Assembly (NCBI GenBank): GCA_932521035.1
Contig: OW051496.1
Location: forward strand, 8,122,001 to 8,186,000
Source: Oscheius dolichura
Lineage: Eukaryota > Nematoda > Chromadorea > Rhabditida > Rhabditidae
Length of the DNA stretch: 64,000 bases
Reading direction: 5' to 3'
Shown here: positions 46,781 through 57,916 of the stretch, in pieces
How the letters are laid out: each line of letters begins with the position of its first letter
How positions within the stretch are numbered: the stretch's first letter is position 1
Notes under the pieces: model-generated
Seen by the model: the letters and a program-made list of their open reading frames with translations, nothing else
Databases searched by the model: none
Told to the model about the DNA's origin: nothing
Position numbers and translations under genes: made by a program

Positions 46781-47196
46781 CAGTTGTTGAAGATGATAAC
46801 ACCGCTGACGAGGTCAGAGCAGGGCGGGCCGGGTGGACGCGGAATGAAAGATACTTGGAAGGGAAGGGAATTGAGGAGCACGTGAGAATGGAGGAAGAGA
46901 CGAATGCAGCTCACCTGACGAGTGATTATTCTTTGATCAATCACAACCGAGCAGAACGGTGGGGGAAGAGCGGACGGGGCTTCCAAGCGCGAGGTAAAAC
47001 CACAGTTGGCGCAGCCAACGTCCAGCCGAAGACCCCCCGCAGGGGGGGTCGAAACGGCTGGTATACTCATAAAGACCCGAGGCGTCGTATGGGAAGACGT
47101 CAGGTATGTATTGTTCAAACCACCCAGGACAAATTCTTCAATGTTGTCCTTGGAAATCCTGGCACAATTGCACCGGTGCTGAAAGAGGAATTGTAA
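46684..47196 (+). CDS. Hypothetical ORF, Arg/Gly-rich, doubtful
   Basis: The longest unassigned frame in this part, 170 codons. Its first third overlaps the tandem repeat units, so the real start, if any, is later. The remainder is charged and Arg/Gly-rich (WGKSGRGFQARGKTTVG, KTPRRGGRNGWYTHKDPRRR), then possibly spliced at CGTCAG|GTATGT (47102). No domain is recognised, and the opposite strand is also open. Treat as low-confidence. Confidence 0.2.
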   Translation: MGPDRAGTPNRGVEGSVPPLSNFFYFVYLAITSVVEDDNTADEVRAGRAGWTRNERYLEGKGIEEHVRMEEETNAAHLTSDYSLINHNRAERWGKSGRGFQARGKTTVGAANVQPKTPRRGGRNGWYTHKDPRRRMGRRQVCIVQTTQDKFFNVVLGNPGTIAPVLKEEL

Positions 47197-47523
47197 TTGT
47201 TTTTCAGTTTATACATACCTCATCATCTCGCCGATGTTCACCTATGAGGATGTAGTCCGCAGGGGTATCCAGGATAAAACTATCCGTCCAAAAAGAAAAT
47301 ATTTTTCGACAAGCTCTACTAAAGCGACGCTTTGAATCGGAAGAGGAGGGGGATCGAAGCGTAATTGTGGATAACTCACATGGCCAAGTCTCCATTTCTC
47401 CATCTCCAAATCCTTCATCTCATTATCAGATAGAAAGTTGGTACTGTTGTAAATCGGCTAGCGGAAACTTCTCAAAGGAACATTGGGAGAACTGAAATCT
47501 ATCCTGGTAGATGGTGTTTTAGG

Positions 47524-48608
47524 TTAATTGGTGGCGAGAAAGTCAAATGAGAGGCGACTCGTCAAGCCATCCTGGAAAGACAAGGAAAAAAATGAACCTT
47601 TATGAGAGGGGCAACAGATGGGGAACAGCTTTGCGCAATGGTTTCAATGTGAACCTTTTTAAATTGTGAGAAGACCTCAACGTAGTCCGCACCAAGCAGG
47701 CTGCACACTCTCGCCGTCACTTCTTTACACCCCTGAAAAGTTGTCGTGTCTGATAGAAGCGGGGTTTTAGGTGTCTCTTGTAGGCGAGGAGACTTACCGC
47801 AGCTGCCAGTTGCCTAATGATATCAAAAGGGAAGGACACATCGGGGCCTCCCATAAAGGCATTGGGAAGCACTTTGCCGACAGACACTTTCGAAGCGCCA
47901 CAGGCCTTGAACAAAGGCAAGACGTCCATTTCATCGATGTAGCCATAGGAGAAAAACAAGCAGCTACTATTTATCCTATTATCTTTGATGAACTGGATGA
48001 GAGGAAGCTCCGTAGCATTTGGTACGGGGGTTAACATATTCTAAAAGATATTTGAAAGGGAAGCCAAATCCTACCACAGAGGTAGTGTTGAACAGAGCAC
48101 ATTCGACTTGATCAGAATCATTCATAAGCATGTACTCTTCGTTACGGTCTGGTAAATACATATCGAAGGAAGAACAGAAGTCCTGAAGAGTTTATTTGAG
48201 CCAAAGTAAAATTATCCTCCCAGGAAACGAGGCTCTAATTGTCTTTCGTAAAAGCCGGCACTTACCATTTCCCCGTTTCGTTTGTAGATATTCTCAGGTC
48301 AAAACCAATTTTTATAGGGAACTCTAATTTCTTTGAGTGCTGGTGGATGAGTGTATCTATCCCACGACAAGTTTGACGCATCCGAGATGACTCTCGGAAA
48401 CCCATCTAAAAAGGAGTTATGTTTCAATTGGGGAATACTTACCTTTGACAAAACATTGAGAACGGTCACAGATGAAACCTCGCCAAGGGGAAAGTGGCCA
48501 TATCTGAGAAAAAGGAGAATATAGGCCGGAGATCTGAAAGGGTAAACGTTTTGAATACGGAAAAATGTATATTAGTGATAACCGAAAGCGAAATGTACCC
48601 GACGCCAT
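47524..48608 (-). CDS. F-box-like protein, frame break between exons 3 and 4
   Basis: Seven minus-strand exons: 48583-48608, 48443-48533, 48266-48405, 48075-48182, 47798-48040, 47598-47732, 47524-47571. Exons 1-3 read MASGTFRFR..., HFPLGEVSSVTVLNVLSK and FRESSRMRQTCRGIDTLIHQ, an F-box-like start. Exons 4-7 read FDMYLPDRNEEYMLMNDSD, NATELPLIQFIKDNRINSS, MDVLPLFKACGASKVSVGK and FDFLATN-stop, in the style of nematode FBA domains. Exon 3 ends in phase 2, but exon 4 needs phase 0. Either one base is missing or extra, an alternative junction was missed, or the gene is a recent pseudogene. An SCF adaptor role is inferred from the family. Confidence 0.55.
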
Positions 48609-49357
48609 TTTCAGAACCTCCCTTTTTTTTGACAATTGTTCAATTGCTCGTTCAAAGATAGCCTTCCACAAAATCTAATTATGAGATATGGGCATTTGCT
48701 CCAAGTAGATGCCAAGGGCTCAAGATCGAAGTATCTTCTCCCCCTCTGCTGGAATCCTCTTTTATTCTACTGTGTTCCTCGAGTTCTGTGCCACTATTCA
48801 TTCCCATTTAGCATGGGTGCCTCTGCTTCGGACAATTTTTGAGAGTCTTTCAGATATGGATGGGTATATGAAAGAATGGATAAGGAGTTACATTAACCCA
48901 AGTCTTCTTTTACCAAACGGATTATAATAATCTATGGCCTTGTAGAAACCTTGGAGTAGACAATAAAACGATAGAGATGTGACTCAAGAGAGAGGAGAAG
49001 AGTTCAAAGGATCCCCCGCTGTTGTTCCCCTTATGTTTAACCATATTCATAATCGTATTAATCCACTGTCGAGACTTCTCTGGAACCCAGATCTGCTCCA
49101 CCTTTCCACACCGCCAACAGGTACAGTTTCCCTCTCTTCTGTGTATAATTTTGACCCCTCTATTTCGGGGTCGGCGGGGATAAATTCACGAGAGCAAAAA
49201 GAGAGCAAAACGCGTAGAATATTACTTTTTGATCCGGTGACCTCAGCTTGACAAAGGGGAGAGAAGGAAGCGGCCCCCAGTTGAACCGGGCCGAGAACGG
49301 TCTCGATTACGTTTCAACAGATTATAAAATTTACATGATTCCCGGGCAATAATACAG
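48609..49357. other. Intergenic or 5' region of ClC gene
   Basis: A first ClC exon is expected here. A hydrophobic open frame at about 49015-49109, ending CGCCAACAG|GTACAG, would join in phase 0, but it has no ATG and is unlike ClC N-termini. No confident exon is assigned. Confidence 0.3.
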
Positions 49358-52300
49358 GAGGAGGGAAATAGTGCTATCCCATCGGAGGAGGACGACAGTT
49401 TACACAAACATTTCCCCCCGGCCTCGCCAGAAGAGGACCATCTCGTCCCCGCGGGTATCAAGCTGAACCAGGTAGAGAGCATCACTCAAATTCCATGTAT
49501 CAGTCCCCCTTCCTGTGTCCCGTAGAGATTACTGTATCCTCGATTCCAGGTTGAGCAATTGGCATTACTGCCGATGGATGGGCAGCTGAAGAAGGAACTC
49601 AAGAAGTTGGAACACGACTACTCCAATGAAAACACACTTGTAAGCTCTCTTCTCTTATCCAAATATGGCTTGACGAGAATATTCCACCCGTATAGTCTAG
49701 GCAGCAAAAGAAGTAGAGAATACAGCATTTAGGAATGACTGCCGAGGCTGTATGGGTGGGGAAACAGCCCTCCAATGAAGCCGGAACCCTTTCCCCCCAA
49801 TTATTCCAACTCTCTATGTGAAATTGATCTCGACTTGAGCGGTCACCCATTCAGTTTTGCTATGGATTATGGAGGGAGAAAACAGGCGGTGGGAATAAAT
49901 TTACTGGGTCAATTCTTTTTGAAAGAATGGAAATATGTAAAAAATACACCCAACCAGACCAGAATGTTATTGGAAATGGACTCGGTTTCCTCTCGAATAG
50001 ATCCACTACGGTTAGGTCACAGTTGCTGTCTCCTTACTGGGAGGCTCTAAGGAGAAGACTGCCCGATTTCCCCTTGAAAGCCACTAGGAAAGAGGAGGAG
50101 GTGGATTCAAGGCTTCCGTTGAGCTATGTCTACAGTATCTCCCTTTTTCCAGAGACTTGGTGACTTCCACCGTCCCTACAGTAGTGAGCAGCTACCTCAT
50201 TTTTCATTAGAGAAAAGGCAAACATGGAGATATGTGACCAGATTTAAAAGCGTCCTCCTGTCGGACTGGGCCTTCTTGGCCCTGTTGGGTATCCTCGTGG
50301 CTACCCTCTCCGTCGGGGTGGATCAATTCGCCAGCAATGTTCAGATCTGTAAGTCGTTTTAAATAAATTAATTCTTGCTTTTTTCAACTACAGTACAGCA
50401 GAAAGCTGTGACCTTTATTTCCTATGATCAGGATCCTTCGAGATGGTTGTTGGCCGTGTCTTACGGTTTCTGGATTATGTATACGACGGGCCTGGTGGTA
50501 GCGGCTGCCAGTTTCGTCCACGCAGTCTCTCCTCAAGCTATTGGTAGAGTTCGCCCTGTCAATTCTAATCTCCCCTTTAGGGTCAGGAATTCCTGAAATG
50601 AAGACAATCATCCGAGGAGTCATCCTCCGCGACTACTTGACCATCAAGACACTGATCTCCAAGACTGTCGGCCTGGCCATGACCCAGGGCAGCGGTGTTC
50701 CCATCGGAACTATGGGTCCCTTCGTCCATATAGCCTCCATCGTCGCCAATCAACTCTCCATCCTGGCCGGCCAATTCGATCCCGTCTTCTTGTCCGAGTC
50801 CCGGCGGGCAGAGTGCCTCGTCGCGGCCTGTGCGGTGGGAGTCGCATGCACTTTTAGTCTTCCTGTAGGCGGTAGGGCTCTTCTCCATTATTTAGATACA
50901 ACCCCCTTCAGGTGTCTTGTTCTCCATCGAAGTAACGACGATGTACTTCTCTGTGAGGAGCTATTGGAGAGGCTTCTTTGCTGCCTGCTGTGGGGCGACT
51001 ACCATCCGCCTCCTCAGGGGATATGTCTCCCAAACGGAAGGTGCCTCCGTCATATTTCGAGCCTAAAGTACCCTCTTCCAGTTACGGTAACAGCCTTCTT
51101 CCAAACCAGTTTTAAACCCGACTCCTTTGGCGTCCACGAGCTGCCTTTCTTCGTCCTCCTCGGAATACTGTGTGGTGTCCTTGGAGCCGGCTATATTCGC
51201 TGTTATCGGGCCTTGGTCATGTTCTTGAGAAATAACAGAGCAGCCAAATTTGTCTTTCAACAACAGTCAGTCTTTTTTTCCCTATCAAAACTACAGATTT
51301 TGTAGTTGGATTGTCTATCCTCTCTTCGTCTCGATAGTCTTCAGCCTCGTCTCATTTCCTCACGGTTTGGGTGAATTCACCAGCGGCAGAGTGAGCCTCA
51401 TCCTCCTTTCTCCCTACTTTCTTCCCTTTCAGCTAAAATTCTCAAATAATCTTCGCGATTTCTTCTCAAATTGTACATTTTCCGAAAATTTCGGATCGGA
51501 ACATGCCTGCCCGGAGGATGTGTCCCCTCACTGGAGAGAGAAACCAGCCATTCCAACCCTGCTTCTGTTTTTAATCTTTCATGTGGGTTGAAGGCTTTAG
51601 ACCAGAGTCAAGGGCAAGGTTCCAGTTTGTCTTTTCCGTTGTCTGTACGACACTGCCCGTACCGTGTGGTATCTTCATGCCGATTTTTGTTATTGGAGCA
51701 GCTACCGGCCGACTGATGGGGGAGGTAAGGATCTTCTTCTCCCACGAGTCTTTTTGATGGCCCCTTCTCTTTAGATGCTCTCGCTGATCCTCTCCAAGCA
51801 GTTCCTCATCTATCCAGGAATCTATGCTGTCGTAGGAGCTGCTTCCTTCTCCGCCGCCGTCACCCATTCTGTCTCTGTCTCCGTCATGATATTCGAGATC
51901 ACCGGCCAGCTACACTTCATCCTCCCTGTTGTGGTACTTTTAATTTGATTCAAAGTGAATAGATTTCTAGATCTCCGTTGTGATCTCCAACGCCGTCTGC
52001 CAGTACTTCCAGCCGTCGTTCTTTGACACCATCATCAAGATCAAGCACCTCCCCTTCCTGCCAGATATTCCTCCAACCAAGAGTGTTGTTCACACGACCT
52101 ACGCGGAGGATATAATGTGCTCGGCGGTGAAGGCCATCTCCCGGAAGACGACCTACGCCGAGTTGAGGAGTCTGCTCATCGAGGGGCCGTCGATCAAGAT
52201 TTTTCCCGTAATTGACAACGAACAGAACCAAATGTTAGTGGGTACTGTATCCAGGCGCTATTTACTGGAGCTACTGGAACGACAGGTAGGGGACGAGACA

Positions 52301-53366
52301 GCCAATTATAATCCCCCTATAGGTGGGAGACCATGCGAGGAAAGTCGAAGCAGAGAAGCGGGTGAAGGAAGCCATAGAACTCATCGATGAACACTACAAC
52401 TTGAGTAAAAATCAGGTACACCCTCCTCTCTTCATCCTATAAGCCGTTTCCTTTACAGCTAACGAAGGCCAAGTCCGAATCCAGTCTGGAATTGAGCCAA
52501 GTTCTTGAGACAGAAGAAGCCATCCAACAACGGGCCAAAGAAGCCGAAGATACCAGTCAGGGCGGCCGATTCTTGATCGTCCCCGTCACAATGGGAAGTA
52601 GCACTTCTCCGAGGAGAAATGCTTTCTGCAGCCTGGGGTCCGTTCCCTCGATAGGAACTGTTTCGATAGCTTCGAGTGACGGAGACCTCTCCCATCCGGC
52701 CACCGATCAATCAAGGAAACATTGTCCTGGAATTGTTAAGAGTTGGCCACCTTTCTTTTGAAAACTATCCTCTTTAGACTATTTCCACCAGGCTAAAAAG
52801 TATCTGCATTCTATTCATCAGCGAAGAGAAGATCCAGAATATCTTCCCTTCGACCTGGCAGAGGGGCAAAGACCCGAATGGGAGAGGGAACGTCTCCTGG
52901 AGTCGCTGGAATTGGACGACGAGGACATCGACCCGTCGCCTTTCCAACTAACCAAGAAGACATCCCTCTACAGGGTACTGTATAATATTCCCAATATAAA
53001 GAGATCCCTTCAGATACATACCATATTCTCCATGTTGCAGCTGTCCAAAGCTTATGTGACGGATTGTGGCCGACTCGTCGGAGTGGTGGCCCTAACTGAC
53101 GTAGACACCCTTTTGGACCATTTTAAAAGAGATAATTTCAGTTGAGACAAGCATTGGAGATCTCCGAGACAGAGCCAGTCCCACCAGTGAGGCCGCAAAG
53201 CGCACAGACGGAAGTGGAAGCCCTCCGCTCGGTTAGCAGCACTCCCGACGTTATGGACATCCTCACTCCGACGCTAGAAGTCGTCAAACCGCCTCACACA
53301 ACCATTGGTCCCAATTCCGCAGAAGCAGAGGCCATGAGGAGACGAAGATCGACGTCTGTCAAGTAA
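49358..53366 (+). CDS. ClC-family chloride channel/transporter (CLH), 5' exon missing
   Basis: Seventeen in-frame exons encode 950 residues from 49358: 49358-49471, 49550-49639, 50153-50348, 50394-50543, 50581-50871, 50912-51040, 51082-51265, 51297-51390, 51433-51582, 51608-51724, 51775-51933, 51971-52285, 52323-52415, 52459-52734, 52792-52974, 53014-53100, 53142-53366. Signatures: [29 protein letters not shown], where the usual G-K-E-G-P is [35 protein letters not shown]; and two cytoplasmic CBS halves ([40 protein letters not shown]). It is most like the ClC-1/2/Ka plasma-membrane channel branch. Loss of the gating Glu, as in mammalian ClC-K, predicts a channel without protopore gating. The 25 nt intron at 51583-51607 is the least secure junction. 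A lone GC-rich intron (49640-50152) contains a MITE. Confidence 0.9.
49684..49760. mobile_element. Short palindromic MITE, copy E
   Basis: About 77 bp, CCACCCGTATAGTCTAGGCAG at the left and CTGCCGAGGCTGTATGGGTGG at the right. It is a more diverged member of the family seen in the adenylate kinase and LIM-homeobox genes, located in a ClC intron. Confidence 0.65.
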
Positions 53367-53820
53367 CAGCCAAAAATAATGACCACAAAAAGGAAAAAAG
53401 ATTTAGAAATAGGGACACGGTGAAGCGAAAGCTGGGCCGGCAGACAAGTCTCGGCATCACGGCGATACAAATACCAGAGAATTTCAGAGACACGGTCATC
53501 GACTTGGAAAAGATCTCAAAACCCTGAATAGCTTTACGCCTTTTAGGTACAGATAAATAAATTCTAATAACCTGTTTTATATGCACTTTTAGGGCTGGAA
53601 TTCACCTAGTAGTTTTGTGGCGTGGGTACGCGATTGCGTACAGCGTTCAAAAAGTAGAGCTTGAATACTTCTGTCTCTCTTTATTCCTTTATGTTTCAGT
53701 TTTTCCACTAATTTTTTAAAAATAGACACTATTAAAACCATATTTATTGCTGTAATGCATCGTCGTCTTCCATTCACTGCCTTCTTCCTCGGTGGAATCT
53801 CGAAATTTTGCCTTATTCAG
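53367..53820. other. 3'UTR of ClC gene and upstream region of next gene
   Basis: AATAAA occurs at about 53556. The right end is CCTTATTCAG immediately before the next start codon, a trans-splice-like site. No RNA gene is seen. Confidence 0.4.
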
Positions 53821-53821
53821 G

Positions 53822-56515
53822 ATGTCTTCCCACCGCCTTCATGCCCAGAACACTGGAATGCCTCAACCCCGATTTGTCACTACCGAAATGCCTAAACAAA
53901 GTGAGTTTTTTTCGTATATAATCAATAAACTCTATTAATTTCAGTCCCCGAGCCGGTGACGTACAACCACGACGATGAGACTATTGAATATGTTGAAGAA
54001 GTCATTTACGACGACACGGGAGAAGACGAGATCAATATCGATAATGTCGAAGGGGAGATAGAGGTGGATTCTCATCATGAGGAATGGATGATCCCAATGG
54101 GAGAGTCCTCCAATACTCAGAATGGTGACCTAGTCCACAAGAAGGCCCTCTCCGTCCCAGGAGTGGTTCTCAAAACAATCGAAGATCTTCGAATGCGGCC
54201 GAGGATGCACGTTTCTTGTGGGAAACCGCCAGCCAAATATAATCAGAAACCTGATCAGGGTAAGTCTGCTTCTATTATTTTAAAAATATCTTGTCCCATT
54301 AAAGAAGACGGCTCGGAAGACGGCTATGAAGATGAACACGATCCGGACGAGCCTGGCCCGTCGGGGATGCCGTCAATCCGCCCGGCTCTTCGAATGTTCG
54401 CCAATGCTGCTCTCCAAAGTGTAGGGAATTTCATAATTTTCATTATTTGTGGGGGGTTACAGGCTTCTGGAATAAGACTACGAGATATTCAAGACGAGCC
54501 GATTGACTTCGAAACAGATGACGAGGTTTACTAGACTTTGGTTAGGTTACATTCCTTGTTCAGGACGATTCCCTGAATTCCCAACGTCAAAAACAGCGAC
54601 AAATGACATTTTTACATAGAAATTGGCCACTTTTTAGTGATAAACCCATTGATTTCCAAGTAGGGTCGTCTAATTCCATTGATTCGTCTCCAGGAAGCTT
54701 GCGAGATCCTCTGCGGTGCTGTAGAAGTGAACAAGAAGTTCATCTGTACCTCGGTTCCCCAAGGATTCAAAGAGGAAGGCACCTTCATTGTTGACATCCG
54801 CTCGCTGAGGAATAGACACGATGTTCATGGAGATGGGCTAGGAACCTGGGGTAGGACTCCTCTTTCTTCGCTTTTTATCCATTCATTTCTAGGGAAGCCA
54901 GCAGGAAGGGTGAGATATTATACGAGACATCAGGACGGATCGACGAAAATAGTCAGGGTGGACGACGGTCGGGGGAAAATTACTCGGGGGGCGAAGTTTG
55001 TCTGGAAGTGTATGCTCAAGCGGTACGAACATCCCGTAGTCAACTCGATGCACAATGGAACTAGTGGATTTATCAAGAAAGTGAGCGGGAAGACCTTATT
55101 TTTAAAGGGAATTCAGATCTACACGGCCCTCTACCCATCGGAGATGAATAGAGCCGTCGGGCTGGTCGTCGTCTCCTACGAATGGATGGGACGGAGCCAA
55201 CCTGTCGATTTCCCTATTAACAGTCAGTTTTCTCTCTAATTTTTATACAATACAAGTTTTAGATAGACAGAAAACAATAAATAGACGACCACATGGCAGT
55301 ATGGCTCCTCACGGCTCTTGGGAATCCTCCTCCTTTGTAAGTTTTATGGAAAATGAAAGAAAGGAGGAGAAATTCCAGCATAATCGCCTTCATGGAGCTC
55401 TTCCCGTCAATATGAGCGGCTTCTTCGGCGACATTCCCATCTATTCCGTCGGAGCAGTCGATTTCAACACGGCCGCTTCGATCATCCTTGGAGGGACGAT
55501 TGTTGAACCATCCAAGTAGAGTCTCCTCTTTTATTTTTATTGGTTATTTCTTTATAGAATAGCCACGAATGTTCCTCAAGGCTACCGAGATTCTGGGACC
55601 TTTGTCATCGATATAGAGCACTTGGCTACGGATGCCATGTTACGAAGGGATGATAACGGGATCTGGGGCAAGCCAGCGGGCACATCTAGGTAATTCACCT
55701 CCCATCTATCTTTTACATATTTCCCTCTCTAGGTATTATGTAATCGACTCGAATAGCGGCGACGCTCTCCGAATTGACACCGCCAATCGGGCACCTACAG
55801 ATCAAATCCATGATATACAGATCCTATGTAAGAAATATGAGCACCCGTCGGTTGATGGCCGATTTGTTAGGAAAATTTATACGGGAAGGACATCCGCCTC
55901 GAGGTAAGGCTCTATATTGATAGGGGAGGAGGACGGTTTCAGCACCTGCCCACATAGAATAAGCCTGGCTGTGTTGACGTACTTTTGGAAAGGGGAGCCG
56001 ACACATTTCGAGGCGAGGAAACAGAACCACGTAAGAATTTACATCATGGGGAGCACTGCCACTCTTTCTTCTTCCCCAGGTAGCCTCAGTAGAGGGCAGA
56101 TACGTTGACGACTTTGACTACGGCGGATCGCCCGAATCCCACAGTCAATCGAGGAAAAGACCGAAACCCAATGAGCCTGCCTCCGAAATATTTGAGGAGA
56201 GGGCAGAGAAGGACTTTAGACATGCTGTTTGGAAGAAGGAATATGAAAATCAGGTGAGGAGATCGAAAGGAGGGAGAAAGTTGGGTTTAGATGAGATTTT
56301 CTGCTTTATTGGATCGGGCAGAGGCATTTATTACCCGGTTGGAGACGGCAGGGAGCAATGTGATCTGTACACAACAGAATGGGCATAATCAGGTACTGTA
56401 GAAGGTTTAGAAAACAGGAAAATGAATAAAATTGTAGGACTGGGTGCAGCATAATGAAGAAGTCATCGCCACGGAGGCTGTTCACCACCAGGCAGAGGAC
56501 CCCTTTCCCGGATGA
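53822..56515 (+). CDS. 698-aa protein with a duplicated, unnamed domain
   Basis: Fifteen exons join in frame: 53822-53900, 53945-54259, 54305-54420, 54463-54525, 54564-54659, 54694-54850, 54893-55222, 55263-55336, 55379-55515, 55558-55689, 55733-55903, 55958-56030, 56080-56253, 56291-56392, 56438-56515. The ATG comes one base after CCTTATTCAG. The N-terminal 200 residues are acidic (EEVIYDDTGEDEINIDN, EDGYEDEHDPDEPGPSG). Two copies of a domain of about 150 residues follow. Copy 1 contains CEILCGAVEVNKKFICTSVP, GTFIVDIRSL, GTWGKPAG, RYYTRH and KRYEHPVV. Copy 2 contains ASIILGGTIVEP, NVPQGYRDSGTFVIDIEHL, GIWGKPAG, RYYVID and KKYEHPSV. A basic, nuclear-localisation-like stretch (SRKRPKPNEP) and a coiled C-terminus end it. 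No signal peptide. A nuclear role is inferred only. Confidence 0.8.
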
Positions 56516-57555
56516 TTCGGAGACCTAATAAATCTATTTCTATCCCCCTCTAATCTTTAATTTTTACGCCAAAGAATCAAACAAGTTCAGAGAAAAAAGA
56601 CAAGCTAAATTGGAGTTGTGAGTGTGGTAAATAAAGCCCCCCATTCAGCCTCCCCATTCACACCTTGTGGTAGCCCCCTCGCTCGTTGAACTCCCCCTCC
56701 CCTTAATAATTATAGGGGGTTACCACCGCTGGAATGTGTTTTTGACTTTTAGGAGAAGGCTCTCCTCCTCTTCCTTCTTCTGTCCGTTTATTAGTTTCGG
56801 TCAAAGAAATAGATCCCCCAACCCCAGAAGTGGTCGTCTTCGTCGTCTCTTTTTCTCTGACAGCAGCAGGAGGAGAAGTCTAATCTCCGGGCTGGATGGA
56901 CGGTGTTTTTCCCGGGCAGAAACGGGCTTAGAGTTAACGTATTATGGGGATCTCCTTGCCAGCTTCTCTGTGCTTCCGCCCCACTTTTTCCTCTGGGGTT
57001 AGTATACCCTGCTGGGGACTAGCTCAAGTGCTCGTCCTCACGACAATGTTCCCTTTTTGCTCTCAGGGCTTAAAATTATAACGGGAATAGCCTTTAATCT
57101 AGGGTGGAACTCATTTCCTGGACTCTCTGTGGCCACATCCACAAGGAATCCCTTCTGCTGGGGATCACCCTGGAATCACGGAGAGGTGGCCCCCTTGGGA
57201 GGTCTCCTAGTCGTAGGAGCAGGGCCATCCCTGGCTGCTTCTTGTTTTTGCCCTTGAATAGGTCACCACACTGTAAATAAGAAGGGGATCTGGTCTCGAA
57301 CGTCTGGTCACGGATCAGAGAGAGCCATAAACAAAGGGCGACAAGCTGCGCGACGGACTTCTGCTGCTGGCACCCGGCCACCCCACCCCGGGGTTGTCAA
57401 TTACCCCACGGAGACCTCTCACCTTTGAATAGCGTATTCAGCCTTTTTTGGTCCTCGATGAGTCAGCCCCCGAGACCCCCTCCCAGTTGTTTATAGAGTT
57501 GTCCTCCAATTATCCTTTGGAATTGGAGCAGGGCGGTTCGCAGATGTGTAGATTC
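56516..57555. other. Intergenic, no gene seen
   Basis: CT-rich with scattered short ORFs. Contains GTGGCCACATCCACAAG at about 57130, a relative of the inverted repeats near 24.95 and 25.43 kb. Confidence 0.35.
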
Positions 57556-57621
57556 TGGTTTTATTAGCCCGGGAAATAGAAGGGATCAAAAAATAGAATA
57601 GAATACCAGCGCAACATCTGA

Positions 57622-57897
57622 TCATTCCTTTTTCGGTGTAACTTGTCTCGCTGGCCGCCGTCGTCTCATGTCCATACAGGTGCCATTCGGCCCTGGGTTC
57701 GGGTTGAGTGTGTAATGTTGTTGTCCTGTCCTCCTAATCATCACAATCACCGGCTGCCGCTCCACTGAACATAACCACATCGTCATTGAGAAGAGAATGA
57801 GACAAGTAGCCACTCTTCCATAATCTATACTGTCCCGGGAGCCGGGTGGCCAACCTCCTCCTTCTCCTCCCAAATGAAGTCGTCCTTCTCTTATCAT
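57622..57897 (-). CDS. Candidate small secreted peptide precursor
   Basis: A 91-codon minus-strand frame. After a Gly-rich start comes a signal-like hydrophobic core (VATCLILFSMTMWLCSVERQ). A short basic peptide region (IVMIRRTGQQHYTLNPNPG, then TCMDMRRRRPARQ) follows to a TGA. A minus-strand AATAAA (TTTATT at 57560-57565) lies about 57 bp past the stop. A spliced start near a CAGTATAG acceptor is possible. Dibasic and tetrabasic sites would allow processing to small peptides, but no known neuropeptide signature is seen. The opposite frames are less protein-like. Confidence 0.35.
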   Translation of the reverse strand: MIREGRLHLGGEGGGWPPGSRDSIDYGRVATCLILFSMTMWLCSVERQPVIVMIRRTGQQHYTLNPNPGPNGTCMDMRRRRPARQVTPKKE

Positions 57898-57916
57898 TCC
57901 TATTAACCAGGGTCAT

